Shown here: positions 53,295 to 62,380 of the stretch, piece by piece
How positions within the stretch are numbered: position 1 is the first letter of the stretch
How the letters are laid out: each line of letters begins with the position of its first letter
NCBI GenBank assembly: GCA_020634245.1
Contig: JACKCC010000013.1
Coordinates: 62,001 to 126,000, forward strand
From: Ardenticatenaceae bacterium
GTDB taxonomy: Bacteria; Chloroflexota; Anaerolineae; Promineifilales; Promineifilaceae
Length of the DNA: 64,000 bases
Reading direction: 5' to 3'
Program-made: the position numbers and the translations under genes
Notes under the pieces: model-generated
Told to the model about the DNA's origin: nothing
The model's database searches: none
What the model saw: only the letters and a program-made list of their open reading frames with translations

Positions 53295-54413
53295 ATGAAC
53301 GAGGAAATTTACCGCCGTCTGGCACAGCATTTGGACGATTTACCCGCCGGATACCCGGCGACCGAGTCGGGCGTAGAACTGCGTATCCTGCGCCGCCTGT
53401 TCACGCCGGAGGAAGCAGCGCTGGCCATCCACCTGACCCTGCTGCCGGAAGAAGCGCGGGTTGTGGCCCGCCGGGCCGGGCTGCCGCTGGCCGAAGTGGC
53501 CCAACGCCTGGCCGAAATGGAGCAAAAAGGACTCATCTACGCCAAACATTCCCGATCCGGCGGTGCGCCGCAGTACCAGGCCGCGCCCTTTGTGGTCGGC
53601 ATCTGGGAATTCCAGGTCGGCCGCTTGACACCGGAACTGGTCCATGATTTTGAGGAATACGCGCCTCATCTGCTGCAAGTCTGGGAAAAAACGCCGCAGT
53701 TACGCACCATTCCCGTCGGCGAGAGCATCGACGCCCAAATGGAAATCATGCCCTACGAGCAGGCCGAGGAAATCATCCGCGACCAGAAACTGATCGTCGT
53801 TGCACCATGCATTTGCCGCCAGGAAAAGCAGTTAGTGGGCGAAGGCTGCGGCAAACCACTGGAAACCTGCCTCTCCTTTGGCTCCGGCGCGGCCTACTAC
53901 CAGCGCAATGGATTAGGCCGCGAGATTGATCAAACCGAGGCGCTCTCCATTTTGCGGCAGGCTAACGCCGCCGGGCTGGTGTTGCAGCCGGGCAACTCCA
54001 AGCGGGCCGGCTTTATTTGCTGCTGCTGCGGCGACTGCTGCGGCGTTTTGCGCAATTTGAAGCAGCATCCCCAGCCGTCCAGTGTGTTGGCATCGGCCTT
54101 TTTTGCCAAAGTGGATGCCGAGTTGTGCATTAGCTGCGGTGTCTGCGAGACGCGCTGCCAGATGGAAGCGCTGGATGTATATGATGATGGGGTGCCGGTA
54201 GTGAATGAGGCGCGCTGTATCGGCTGCGGCTTGTGCGTGACCACCTGTCCCAGTGAGGCGATTGTGTTAAAGCGAAAGGAAACGCCGCCCCCCATCCCGG
54301 CCAACACAGCGATGACGCACATCCAGTTGGGCAAAGCGCGGGGCAAAATGTCGAACAGTGATCTGGTGATGCTGGCGGTGAAATCGAAGGTAGACCGGCT
54401 GTTGGCGAAGTAA
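53295..54413 (+). CDS. Two-cluster [4Fe-4S] ferredoxin-like protein with N-terminal helix-turn-helix-like region
   Basis: 372 residues from the ATG at 53295 behind GGAGGT. Residues 20-95 look like a winged helix (PEEARVVARRAGLPLAEVAQRLAEMEQKGLIY). The middle holds Cys-rich runs CICRQEKQ, GCGKPLETC and CCCCGDCCGVLR. The C-terminus is a bacterial-type 2[4Fe-4S] module, CISCGVCETRC and CIGCGLCVTTCPSEAI. It is probably a redox or electron-transfer protein of the anaerobic metabolism type; the exact partner is unknown. Similar proteins accompany reductase systems, but none is adjacent here. Confidence 0.8.
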   Translation: MNEEIYRRLAQHLDDLPAGYPATESGVELRILRRLFTPEEAALAIHLTLLPEEARVVARRAGLPLAEVAQRLAEMEQKGLIYAKHSRSGGAPQYQAAPFVVGIWEFQVGRLTPELVHDFEEYAPHLLQVWEKTPQLRTIPVGESIDAQMEIMPYEQAEEIIRDQKLIVVAPCICRQEKQLVGEGCGKPLETCLSFGSGAAYYQRNGLGREIDQTEALSILRQANAAGLVLQPGNSKRAGFICCCCGDCCGVLRNLKQHPQPSSVLASAFFAKVDAELCISCGVCETRCQMEALDVYDDGVPVVNEARCIGCGLCVTTCPSEAIVLKRKETPPPIPANTAMTHIQLGKARGKMSNSDLVMLAVKSKVDRLLAK

Positions 54414-54548
54414 TAATCCACAGATTTCGCAGATTTTGTTCTTTACGTTTTCCGCGCCTTTTGCGGTTAAAAAATTGGCTTGTTTGGGGTGTTCGTGTTA
54501 TGAATGGGGTGATGTTTGATTTTGGCTGCTGCCCAGGAGAACCCGACT

Positions 54549-55295
54549 ATGATACCCATTGGTGATGACAACCGCGACCGCACAATCACGCCCTATGTGA
54601 ATTACATCCTCATTGCCATCAACATTCTGGTCTTTGTGCTGTTCCAGGGGGCGGGCAGCAACCAAAATTTCACCTACGCTTTTGCCACCGTTCCGGCCGA
54701 AATCGTCTCTGGCCAGGATGTGGTTACGGCCGATCAGGTCGTCCAGGACCCGGCCAGCGGCCAGCAGTTTGTTCTGCCCGGTTTGCAGCCAACGCCAATT
54801 TCGGTCTATATCACCCTGTTCACGGCGATGTTTATGCACGGCGGCTGGGCGCATCTGGGCGGTAATATGCTCTACCTGTGGATTTTTGGTGATAATCTGG
54901 AGGATCGGTTGGGACACGGCCGTTACCTGATTTTCTACCTGACCGCCGGCCTGCTGGCCTCGCTGGCCCACGTTTTCGCTTCCGTCCTTGTCGGTGACAA
55001 CTTGCAAATTCCCAGCCTGGGCGCATCGGGAGCGATTGCCGGGGTGCTGGGCGGCTACCTGGTGCTGTTCCCGCGGCGGCGGATTACGGTTCTGGTCATG
55101 CGCATTGTCACGCAGGTGAACGCTTTTATCGCTGTGGGCCTCTGGTTTGTGCTGCAGTTGGTTGGCGGATTAGGCACGCTCAGCGGCAGCAGTGACGGCG
55201 TGGCTTATGCGGCCCACATCGGCGGCTTTATTGCCGGGGTCGTGCTTATCAAGTTATTTGCGGCCGGGCGGGAGCCGGCAGCGCGATTTTACTAA
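54549..55295 (+). CDS. Rhomboid family intramembrane serine protease
   Basis: 248 residues from the ATG at 54549 (AGGAG 9 nt upstream). Six or so membrane helices. Family signatures: MHGGWAHLGGNMLYLWIFGDNLED in TM2, the catalytic Ser in PSLGASGAIAGVLGGYLV, and the catalytic His in AAHIGGFIAGVVL. A loop of about 50 residues between TM1 and TM2 (NFTYAFATVPAEIVSG...) is longer than in GlpG. It cuts membrane proteins within or near the bilayer. Substrates are unknown. Confidence 0.92.
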   Translation: MIPIGDDNRDRTITPYVNYILIAINILVFVLFQGAGSNQNFTYAFATVPAEIVSGQDVVTADQVVQDPASGQQFVLPGLQPTPISVYITLFTAMFMHGGWAHLGGNMLYLWIFGDNLEDRLGHGRYLIFYLTAGLLASLAHVFASVLVGDNLQIPSLGASGAIAGVLGGYLVLFPRRRITVLVMRIVTQVNAFIAVGLWFVLQLVGGLGTLSGSSDGVAYAAHIGGFIAGVVLIKLFAAGREPAARFY

Positions 55296-55313
55296 TTTCC
55301 AACACACATTCCT

Positions 55314-55730
55314 ATGCGATTTAGAGTTACTTTAGTCATTGTTCGTGATGAGAAGATTTTGCTGATTGACCGGCAGCGTAACGGCCGTTCCTACTACGTC
55401 ATTCCCGGCGGCGGCGTGGAACCGGGCGAGTCCCTGGCCCAGGCCGCCATCCGCGAAGCGCGTGAAGAATTGAGCCTGGACGTGGAGTTGGGGCCGCTGC
55501 TGTACACCCGTCCCTGGGATGACGGCCGTTTCCAGCAAATGGAATTCGTCTTCCTGGTCTCCGGTTATACCGGGCAGCCAGCCCTGCTTGATCCGGAAAT
55601 CTTGGCCAAGCAAACAACCAATAACGTCTACGTTCTAAAATGGCTGCCCGTGACCGAATTAAACGGCTCTCCCTGTTACCCCGGCCCAATTTTGCCGGAA
55701 GTAATGGAGCTGGTAAACGGCAACCGGTAA
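55314..55730 (+). CDS. Nudix hydrolase
   Basis: 138 residues. The Nudix box is complete: GGGVEPGESLAQAAIREAREEL (residues 33-54; the box is G-x5-E-x7-R-E-x2-E-E). The substrate is a nucleoside-diphosphate-linked compound of unknown identity. There is no clear Shine-Dalgarno. It lies 18 bp after the rhomboid gene, so it is probably co-transcribed. Confidence 0.9.
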   Translation: MRFRVTLVIVRDEKILLIDRQRNGRSYYVIPGGGVEPGESLAQAAIREAREELSLDVELGPLLYTRPWDDGRFQQMEFVFLVSGYTGQPALLDPEILAKQTTNNVYVLKWLPVTELNGSPCYPGPILPEVMELVNGNR

Positions 55731-55784
55731 TTGGATTACTAATTAGCGGTCTCCATCTTCCGCAACCATACCGCCCCATTCGCG

Positions 55785-55805
55785 TACAGTGTTTTGTAAA
55801 CTGTA
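55785..55805. promoter_or_regulatory. Inverted repeat TACAGT-N9-ACTGTA before the YccF-like gene
   Basis: A perfect 6-bp dyad 19 nt before the ATG at 55824, a possible operator. The GTATAC at 55803-55808 overlaps it. Confidence 0.5.
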
Positions 55806-55823
55806 TACGAAAATGAGGTAAAC

Positions 55824-56252
55824 ATGTCAACAGCAACTGTCACAAAAGTAAAACCGGTACAGGAAATTCCTTTCCTGCTGCGCGTTATCTGGTTCTTCGT
55901 CCTGGGCTGGGAAATCACCGGCGTCTGGATTTTAGTCGCCTGGGCGCTAAATGTCTCTATCATCTTCCTGCCATTGGGCTTATGGATGATTGATCGGGTG
56001 CCCCAGGTGCTGACCCTGAAGGCCCGCCCCGGTGCGTATGTGGTTGATTTGGAAAACGGCCGTTCCCGATTCCTGCCCGCCAGCCAGCCTAACTTCTTCA
56101 TCCGCGCCATCTACTTCATCTTGATTGGCTGGTGGTTCAGCTTGATCTGGGCAGCGCTGGCCTGGGTTTTGTGCGCCACCATCCTCTTCCTGCCCCTGGG
56201 TGTGCCTATGCTCAACGCCCTGCCCTTCGTCACCACCTTGCAGTTGTCGTAA
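55824..56252 (+). CDS. YccF-domain membrane protein
   Basis: 142 residues, ATG after GAGGTAAAC. Two related membrane units, LRVIWFFVLGWEITGVWILVAW...IIFLPLG and RAIYFILIGWWFSLIWAALAW...ILFLPLG, each end in FLPLG followed by a polar Pro-rich loop, the YccF pattern. The role of the family is unknown. A strong terminator follows. Confidence 0.85.
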   Translation: MSTATVTKVKPVQEIPFLLRVIWFFVLGWEITGVWILVAWALNVSIIFLPLGLWMIDRVPQVLTLKARPGAYVVDLENGRSRFLPASQPNFFIRAIYFILIGWWFSLIWAALAWVLCATILFLPLGVPMLNALPFVTTLQLS

Positions 56253-56280
56253 ACCTTTCAACTGAGCGAATAACGACATT

Positions 56281-56319
56281 AGACCCTGAGAGTTACAGAA
56301 GCTCTCAGGGTCTTTTTAT
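56281..56319 (+). terminator. Rho-independent terminator after the YccF-like gene
   Basis: AGACCCTGAGAG, 9-nt loop, CTCTCAGGGTCT: a perfect 12-bp stem followed by TTTTATTTTT. Confidence 0.93.
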
Positions 56320-56400
56320 TTTTGCATATTAAGTTGCTTGTAAAGAATCGTCAGCCATAATGAGTGCTGGTAAAAACAAACTATTGGATTTGCAAATTTT

Positions 56401-56934
56401 ATGACTGAAATTCCAGTAACAACAATGTGGTGGCTGACCGTAATTACTTACGGGGTAACGGCCGTACTTTGCCTCATCGCTGCTGTACGAACACCCATCA
56501 AACGCGGCTTTTGGGGCGGCCTGGCCCTGGGCATGCTGCTCCTGGGCATCAACAAACAACAAGATTTGACCGGCATTCTGACTAAACTGATGCGCGGGGC
56601 AGCCTGGCAGGAACAATGGTACTTCTCCCGCCAGCCCGTTCAATTGACCCTCATCGTCATTGCCGCTCTATTATTTGGCGGGCTGTTCTTTTGGCTGGCA
56701 CGCAAGGCCAAACCGGCGTCCCGCTGGCAAAGTCTGGCGCTGTTGGGCATCGTTTTTCTGGCCGGATTTGCCCTGGTTCGTGCCGTTTCGCTGCATGCCG
56801 TCGATGCTTTCCTGTACCGGCGTATAGGCGGCATTCAACCCAACTGGATTGTTGAGCTGGGCGGCATTACTCTGGTCGCTCTACCAGCCATCCGCCAATT
56901 ATTCATCCAACCCAAGCAAAAGGAATTCGCATGA
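56401..56934 (+). CDS. Polytopic membrane protein of unknown function
   Basis: 177 residues with about five hydrophobic helices (for example WLTVITYGVTAVLCLIAAV, LIVIAALLFGGLFFWLA, SLALLGIVFLAGFALVRAV). No family is recognised. The stop overlaps the ATG of the glycosyltransferase (ATGA), so the two are coupled and may act together, for example in lipid-linked sugar handling; that is a guess. Confidence 0.7.
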   Translation: MTEIPVTTMWWLTVITYGVTAVLCLIAAVRTPIKRGFWGGLALGMLLLGINKQQDLTGILTKLMRGAAWQEQWYFSRQPVQLTLIVIAALLFGGLFFWLARKAKPASRWQSLALLGIVFLAGFALVRAVSLHAVDAFLYRRIGGIQPNWIVELGGITLVALPAIRQLFIQPKQKEFA

Positions 56935-58013
56935 ATGACGTTTTATTGACTGTTTCGGGCACGATCCCGGCAGATATTGAAGGACAAATTGAACGGGGGG
57001 AACGGCCGTTAACCGACTACATCGCCATGGCCCGCACCTTCAACGCCGACCTGATTGACTTCGCCGAAGCGCGCCGCCAAACCGGCTTCATCGGCAAGCT
57101 CATGGAAAAAATTGGTGGGCCAAAATTAATGCTGGCCTGGGCCTGCTTCATCCTGCGCAAAAAATACCGCGTCATCTTCACCGATGGCGAACAAATTGGC
57201 TTGCCGCTGGCTGTCTTTCTGAAATTCTTGGGATTGGGCGCTCATCCGCGCCACTTAATGATTGTTCACATTTTATCGGTGGGCAAAAAGATGATTTTGA
57301 TCGATTGGCTGAAATTACAAAGCCACATCGACCTCTTCCTAGTCTACGCTACCCGGCAAAAAGAGTTTATCGAAGACCGCTGGAAAGTGCCCGGCGACCG
57401 GGTCATCTTCACCCCGTTCATGGTTGATGCCAACTTTTTTGCGCCTGACCAGGCCGGACAAACCCAAGATTTACTGCCCTTCGACCCTGGCCAGCGCCCC
57501 ATCATCTGCTCTGTTGGGCTGGAATTCCGCGATTATCCCACGCTAATGGAAGCAGTGAAGGGGCTGGACGTTCAGGTGGTCATTGCCGCCGGCAGCCCCT
57601 GGTCTAAACGCTCCGACACAACGGCCGATCAGGAAATTCCTGACAACGTCCTGGTGCGCCGCTTCACCCAGTTTGAACTACGCGATTTGTATGCGATAAG
57701 CGCCTTTATGGTCATGCCTTTGTTTAATGTAGAATTTCAAGCCGGAGTCACGGCGCTGCTGGAAGCAATGGCTCTGGAGAAAGCGGTTATTTGCTCGGCC
57801 ACACCGGGCCAGACGGATGTGGTCGTTGAAGGGGAAACCGGGCTGTACGTTCCGCCAGAAAATGCAGCGGCGCTGCGCGAAGTCATCGTTAAACTGCTGG
57901 ATAACCCGGAAGAGGCGGCCAGGATGGGCAGAAACGGCCGTAAACGCATCGTCGATTATATGAGCCTGGAACGGTACGTGGAGCGGTTGAATCAGTACGT
58001 TCAGGGTAAATAG
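56931..58013 (+). CDS. GT-B glycosyltransferase, GT4-like
   Basis: 360 residues. The C-terminal Rossmann half has CSVGLEFRDYPTLMEAV, VQVVIAAGSPWSKR and the donor-binding region PLFNVEFQAGVTALLEAMALEKAVICSATPGQTDVVVEGETGLYVPPEN, the GT4-type pattern with its Glu residues. The N-terminal half is diverged (TFNADLIDFAEARR). Coupled by ATGA overlap to the preceding membrane protein. The acceptor is unknown. Confidence 0.82.
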   Translation: MNDVLLTVSGTIPADIEGQIERGERPLTDYIAMARTFNADLIDFAEARRQTGFIGKLMEKIGGPKLMLAWACFILRKKYRVIFTDGEQIGLPLAVFLKFLGLGAHPRHLMIVHILSVGKKMILIDWLKLQSHIDLFLVYATRQKEFIEDRWKVPGDRVIFTPFMVDANFFAPDQAGQTQDLLPFDPGQRPIICSVGLEFRDYPTLMEAVKGLDVQVVIAAGSPWSKRSDTTADQEIPDNVLVRRFTQFELRDLYAISAFMVMPLFNVEFQAGVTALLEAMALEKAVICSATPGQTDVVVEGETGLYVPPENAAALREVIVKLLDNPEEAARMGRNGRKRIVDYMSLERYVERLNQYVQGK

Positions 58014-58084
58014 AATACGGCCGTTTCCCACTGCAAATATGCTACAATGAATTGAAGGTCATTCAATTCTTAAAGGTGGGAACC

Positions 58085-59836
58085 ATGCTGAAAAACTTAT
58101 ACATCGCGGACCGCTACAAAATCAATGACCTCGAAAAAGACCTGATAGGGCAGGATCAGATTGCCCGCTTTTACCGGGGAACAGATACGCATACGGGCAA
58201 GCATGTAGCCATCCGCATTCTCAAGCCAGAATTCGCCACCGGCCGCCCTGAAATCGCGCAAATGTTTCTCCGCGAAACGGAGTTACTGAAACAACTCAAT
58301 CACCCCAATATCGAAACGTTCCTGGACGTGGTGCAGGAGCAAGAGAATTTTTACGCAATTTCAGAATTTGTAAAGGGCGGAACCATTCAAAGTCTGCTTG
58401 ATCAACAAGGACAGCTAGCCATCAAACAAACCGTCCAAATAGGACTTGATTTATGCGACGCCTTAACCCGCGTCCACCGTTTAGGCATCATTCATCGTGA
58501 TTTGAAACCTTCAACTATCCTGTTGACGGAGGAGGGAACCCCTAAATTAACCGGATTTGGCATTGCTTACACCAAGACCATGCCCAATACCGTAAAACAA
58601 GGCGGCTTTGTAGGAACAGTCTATTACGCCAGCCCGGAAACCTGCCAGGGAAAAGAAATAGACGAAAGAACTGACATCTGGTCGTTTGGCGTCGTTTTGT
58701 ACGAAATGCTGACGGGACAACTGCCATTTGACAGCCCCAATGATAAGGAAACGATCCAGGGTATATTAACCCAACCTGTCCCCGATCCTTCTCGTCTCCG
58801 CCCTGATTTACCACCATCCCTGGCCCATCTCATCCAACTCATGCTGCAAAAGGATGTATCCAAACGCATTCCCAGCATCCGTCTCGTGGGCAGCCAACTA
58901 GAAGCAATCCTGTATGACAGAGACATGGGCACAGGAATGGTAGGAATTACGACTGAGAATTTGCTTTTTGCGGACACGGCCGTTCCCACCCCAACATCCC
59001 CGGGCTCAACCATTCTACAGAACCGCTTTGTTCAGGAAGAACCCTTTGCAATGGGTGGCATGGGTACTTTGTATCGCGGACAAGACTTGAGCACCGGGAA
59101 AATAGTCGCCATCAAACGGCTTAAGTCGGAACTCGTTGCCTACTCCCCGGAAACAGTGACCCGTTTTTTCCGCGAAGGTGAAGCATTGCGCCAATTAAAT
59201 CATCCCAATATCGTCAAAATATTGGCAATGGTCGAAGACAAAGAACACCCAGTTATCATCATGGAACACATCTCCGGGGGCGACTTACAGCAACTACTCG
59301 ATAATGAATCGCCACTGCCACTGCTGCGCGTACTGGATATTGGCCTGGAAATCGCTGACGCACTTACCCGCGCCCACCACTTAAACATCCTGCACCGGGA
59401 CATCAAACCGGCCAATGTTCTGCTCGCGGCTGATGGCACAACCCGCTTGATCGACTTTGGCATCGCCCGCTTGGAACAACGGGAAACCCGCATCACCCGC
59501 ACCGGCGAAATCATAGGCACAATCGCCTATCTGAGTCCCGAAGTGTTTCGCGGTGAAGAGTTGGATGCGCGCAGTGATATTTGGGCTTTTGGCATTTTGT
59601 TATATGAGTTATTGGCCGGACGTCCGCCATTTACCGGCGGGCAAATGGCGGCAACACTCATGGCCATTTTGAACGACCCCATTCCCGATCTCGTTCAGTA
59701 TCGGCCAGACACTCCCCACGAACTCGTTACATTAATCGAACAAATGCTGATCAAAGATCGAGAACAACGCATCGACAGTATGCGACTGGTGGCCGCCAAA
59801 CTGGAAAAAATCCGAAACACTTTACATTCAAAGTAA
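58085..59836 (+). CDS. Tandem Ser/Thr protein kinase: N-terminal pseudokinase plus C-terminal kinase
   Basis: 583 residues from the ATG at 58085 (AAAGGTGGGAACC). Domain 1 (1-285): keeps VAIRILK (Lys) and HRDLKPS, but has Ser-Thr in place of the metal-binding Asn position and GFG in place of DFG, and no Gly-rich loop, so it is predicted inactive. Domain 2 (about 310-580): AMGGMGTLYRG, VAIKRLK, HRDIKPANVLL near 436 and LIDFGIARL near 455 are intact. There is no membrane helix, so it is soluble. The order pseudokinase-kinase recalls allosteric pairs such as JAK JH2-JH1. The TACAAT at 58032-58037 may be its -10. Confidence 0.88.
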   Translation: MLKNLYIADRYKINDLEKDLIGQDQIARFYRGTDTHTGKHVAIRILKPEFATGRPEIAQMFLRETELLKQLNHPNIETFLDVVQEQENFYAISEFVKGGTIQSLLDQQGQLAIKQTVQIGLDLCDALTRVHRLGIIHRDLKPSTILLTEEGTPKLTGFGIAYTKTMPNTVKQGGFVGTVYYASPETCQGKEIDERTDIWSFGVVLYEMLTGQLPFDSPNDKETIQGILTQPVPDPSRLRPDLPPSLAHLIQLMLQKDVSKRIPSIRLVGSQLEAILYDRDMGTGMVGITTENLLFADTAVPTPTSPGSTILQNRFVQEEPFAMGGMGTLYRGQDLSTGKIVAIKRLKSELVAYSPETVTRFFREGEALRQLNHPNIVKILAMVEDKEHPVIIMEHISGGDLQQLLDNESPLPLLRVLDIGLEIADALTRAHHLNILHRDIKPANVLLAADGTTRLIDFGIARLEQRETRITRTGEIIGTIAYLSPEVFRGEELDARSDIWAFGILLYELLAGRPPFTGGQMAATLMAILNDPIPDLVQYRPDTPHELVTLIEQMLIKDREQRIDSMRLVAAKLEKIRNTLHSK

Positions 59837-59874
59837 AAAGCGGACAGAAAATTAATTTTCGTCCGCTTTTTTGT
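59836..59874. terminator. Strong terminator after the tandem kinase gene, probably bidirectional
   Basis: AAAAGCGGAC ... GTCCGCTTTTTT with an inner palindromic GAAAATTAATTTTC. It has a T run on the plus strand and an A-rich tract upstream that gives Ts on the minus strand, so it can serve the convergent gene at 59893 as well. Confidence 0.9.
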
Positions 59875-59892
59875 CCACAGTAACTCTACCGC

Positions 59893-60606
59893 TTACAAGA
59901 TAGATTCGGCCAGTTTTTCATCCGGTGATTTTTCTTTCAACATGATGGGTTCACGTCCTCGAACCAGCAAACCAGCCCCGGCCACAATCAACAGTACGGC
60001 CCCGACAATACTTACCCAACCAGACAAGACGAAGCTCATGAAGCTGAAGAAAACAGCGGCAATCGTGCTCACAATCAGGCCGGCTTTCATCAATTTGGGG
60101 CGTTTGCCAGCGCTGGCGACCATGAGGGCCAGGCCCACCGACAATGGTTCCATCGTCCACAAAATCGCCCACAAATCCCACAGCCCGGTAATGGCGCAAA
60201 ACTGGAAGATGAGGCCGTTGACGCCAATGATGATGGCCGGAATCATAAACCAGATGCTGCGCATGAATACGGCCGTTGCCGCAAACCCAAGGGCCAATCC
60301 CAAAATCACCATCGGCCAAAAGTAATCCCAAATCCCCCAGGCATTGAAGATGCTGCCCCATAGTAACATCATGCTAACCGTCAAAATGGGGAAGCCAGGA
60401 ATAAACAACGCTTTCAAACCGCGCCGCTCCATAAACATGAAAGGCACAGCGACGAAAGTCAGACCAACGGCACTGACGGAAAGGGGCCAGAAACGCCATA
60501 ATCCGTATTCCCAACCCAGCAGCGGCAAGATGGTCGTGTGCAGCAGGGCCAGACCGCCCAAAACAATTAAGAACATCCCACTAAAATTTGTCGTTCGCTT
60601 TTCCAT
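59893..60606 (-). CDS. Polytopic membrane protein, LiaI/LiaF-like TM pattern
   Basis: 237 residues from the ATG at 60606 behind AAGGAGTGAAATC; 14 upstream codons are unsupported. Seven or so hydrophobic helices arranged as repeats of a two-helix unit (MFLIVLGGLALLHTTILPLLGW, FWPLSVSAVGLTFV, YFWPMVILGLALGFAA). It resembles the LiaI-LiaF-like and DUF5668 membrane domains. The gene at 62381 is of the same type, so the kinase gene between them is flanked by two related membrane proteins. The function is unknown. Confidence 0.7.
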   Translation of the reverse strand: MEKRTTNFSGMFLIVLGGLALLHTTILPLLGWEYGLWRFWPLSVSAVGLTFVAVPFMFMERRGLKALFIPGFPILTVSMMLLWGSIFNAWGIWDYFWPMVILGLALGFAATAVFMRSIWFMIPAIIIGVNGLIFQFCAITGLWDLWAILWTMEPLSVGLALMVASAGKRPKLMKAGLIVSTIAAVFFSFMSFVLSGWVSIVGAVLLIVAGAGLLVRGREPIMLKEKSPDEKLAESIL

Positions 60607-60754
60607 GATTTCACTCCTTGCATAATCTTCCCGGAAGCTGCCTGTCATAGAAGCTGAACCGTAAAAGCTTCCGGGAAAATGGTTTACGTGATCGATAATT
60701 GGAGTGTAGTGGAACGGCCGTTCCCCTGCCTAACCGTTAGCTAACCATCAGCTA

Positions 60755-62281
60755 TCATCTGATAACCAGGGCAAAAAAGGAGACAATGGCAATACCAATA
60801 ATCGACAGGCGGCGGTAGCGGCGGCCCAAAGAAACTGCTAATTCCTTCGCCTGTGGCGACGGCGCAGCCCGGTTAATCGTGTACCAAAGCACGGCCATAA
60901 TGATGAAAATTTGCAGCGGCCACAGAAACGCCCAATCATTCCAGTTGCCTGAAACAGAGTAGTAACTCATCAAAACACCTTCGCCGAACAGCAGCCCGGC
61001 AGGAATAAACAACCAGATGCTGCGCCGATGGATCATGAGCTGGCAAAAAAACAAAGCTACAAGCAGCAGTTCCGTTGGCCAGCCTTGTTCGAAAAACCAG
61101 CCGGGACCGGCGCGGCCAGAAACTATGACCACCACCATGTTAAACAAAAGCACCACCCCCGCCCCGTTCATCATGGTGCGCCATAAAGATTGCTTGCCGG
61201 GCTTTTCCAGCGCAGCAGGATTAGCGGTCACACGGGAAACCGGCGGTTCCTGTGCTTTCAAGGCAGTCAAATCAGCAGCCATATCTTCAAAACGGGTAGC
61301 GGCCGTATCTTGCGCCGCAAATTCCACATCGGCCAGTTTGGCCCGGGCTGTACCGGAATACACGGCCACCGATTCGGCCGGGGCATCGTCGGTGGTAAAG
61401 GAAAGCGGCAGCGAAATACGTGGGGGCAGGTCGATTTTGGCTTCGGCGGCGGCTTTTTTGAGGGCTGCGGCCATAGCGGCGGCGGATTGGAAACGGCCGT
61501 TTCGATCCTTCGCCAACGCCTTCAACACAATCCGTTCCAGCAAGACGGGAATGTTGGGGTTCAGTTCGCGCGGCAAAGGCAGCGGGTCATTGACGTGCTT
61601 AAGCAAAATCGCCAGCGGTGTATCAGCATCAAACGGCGGGCGGCGGGTCATCATCTCATAAAAAACGACGCCCAGCGAATACAAATCACTGCGCACATCG
61701 CTGACGCCTTCCAATCCCTGCTCCGGAGCCATGTAATTGAGCGTACCCAGCAGCGCCCCGGAAACCGTGTGCCGCGTACCACCCACAATCTGGGCAATGC
61801 CAAAATCAGCCAGCACCGCCTGCCCGCGCCGCGTTAGCAAGATATTGGCCGGTTTGATGTCACGGTGGACCATCCCTTCCTGATGGGCGTAGGCCAGCCC
61901 ATCCAGCACGTCTAGCAGGATGCGCACCATCTCACCCCAGGGCATTTGCTCATCGCGCACGCGGTAATCGTTAAGACGGGTGTGCAGTGTGTCCCCATCC
62001 AGCAGTTCCATAACCATGAAGTAAATGTCATCGGCCACGTCAAAGTCATGAACCTGGATGATGTTGGGATGGCGCAGCGCGGCCACCGCTTGCGCCTCGT
62101 GACGGAAGCGGGTTAAAAACGTTTCGTCCTCGACCAAATCCGAGCGCAGCACTTTGATGGCCACATAACGATCCAGTTGGGGATGATAACCGCGATAAAC
62201 GCGGGCCATGCCGCCGCTGCCCAACGGTTCCAATACGCGATATTTGCCTAATGTTTGCCCTTCCAACGATGTCCGCGCCAC
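60755..62281 (-). CDS. Membrane-anchored Ser/Thr protein kinase (PknB-type catalytic domain)
   Basis: 508 residues from a GTG with GAGGGAACT just before it. The catalytic domain (10-275) is complete: LGSGGMARVYRG, VAIKVLRSD, HRDIKPANILL, ADFGIAQ, GTLNYMAPEQ and DLYSLGVVFYEM. A linker follows, then four or so membrane helices at the C-terminus (GAGVVLLFNMVVVIV, LLLVALFFCQLMIH, SIWLFIPAGLLFGEG). Unlike PknB it has no PASTA repeats; the sensor part is a membrane domain like those of its two neighbours. It probably phosphorylates FHA-bound partners; an FHA regulator lies at 63360. Confidence 0.92.
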   Translation of the reverse strand: MARTSLEGQTLGKYRVLEPLGSGGMARVYRGYHPQLDRYVAIKVLRSDLVEDETFLTRFRHEAQAVAALRHPNIIQVHDFDVADDIYFMVMELLDGDTLHTRLNDYRVRDEQMPWGEMVRILLDVLDGLAYAHQEGMVHRDIKPANILLTRRGQAVLADFGIAQIVGGTRHTVSGALLGTLNYMAPEQGLEGVSDVRSDLYSLGVVFYEMMTRRPPFDADTPLAILLKHVNDPLPLPRELNPNIPVLLERIVLKALAKDRNGRFQSAAAMAAALKKAAAEAKIDLPPRISLPLSFTTDDAPAESVAVYSGTARAKLADVEFAAQDTAATRFEDMAADLTALKAQEPPVSRVTANPAALEKPGKQSLWRTMMNGAGVVLLFNMVVVIVSGRAGPGWFFEQGWPTELLLVALFFCQLMIHRRSIWLFIPAGLLFGEGVLMSYYSVSGNWNDWAFLWPLQIFIIMAVLWYTINRAAPSPQAKELAVSLGRRYRRLSIIGIAIVSFFALVIR

Positions 62282-62380
62282 AGTTCCCTCTTAATTTAGG
62301 AGACTGGGGATTGGAGACTAGAAATCGAATAGTCTCCAATCTCTAGTCTCCAGTCCCTGGTTTCCAGCCTCATCATTTTT

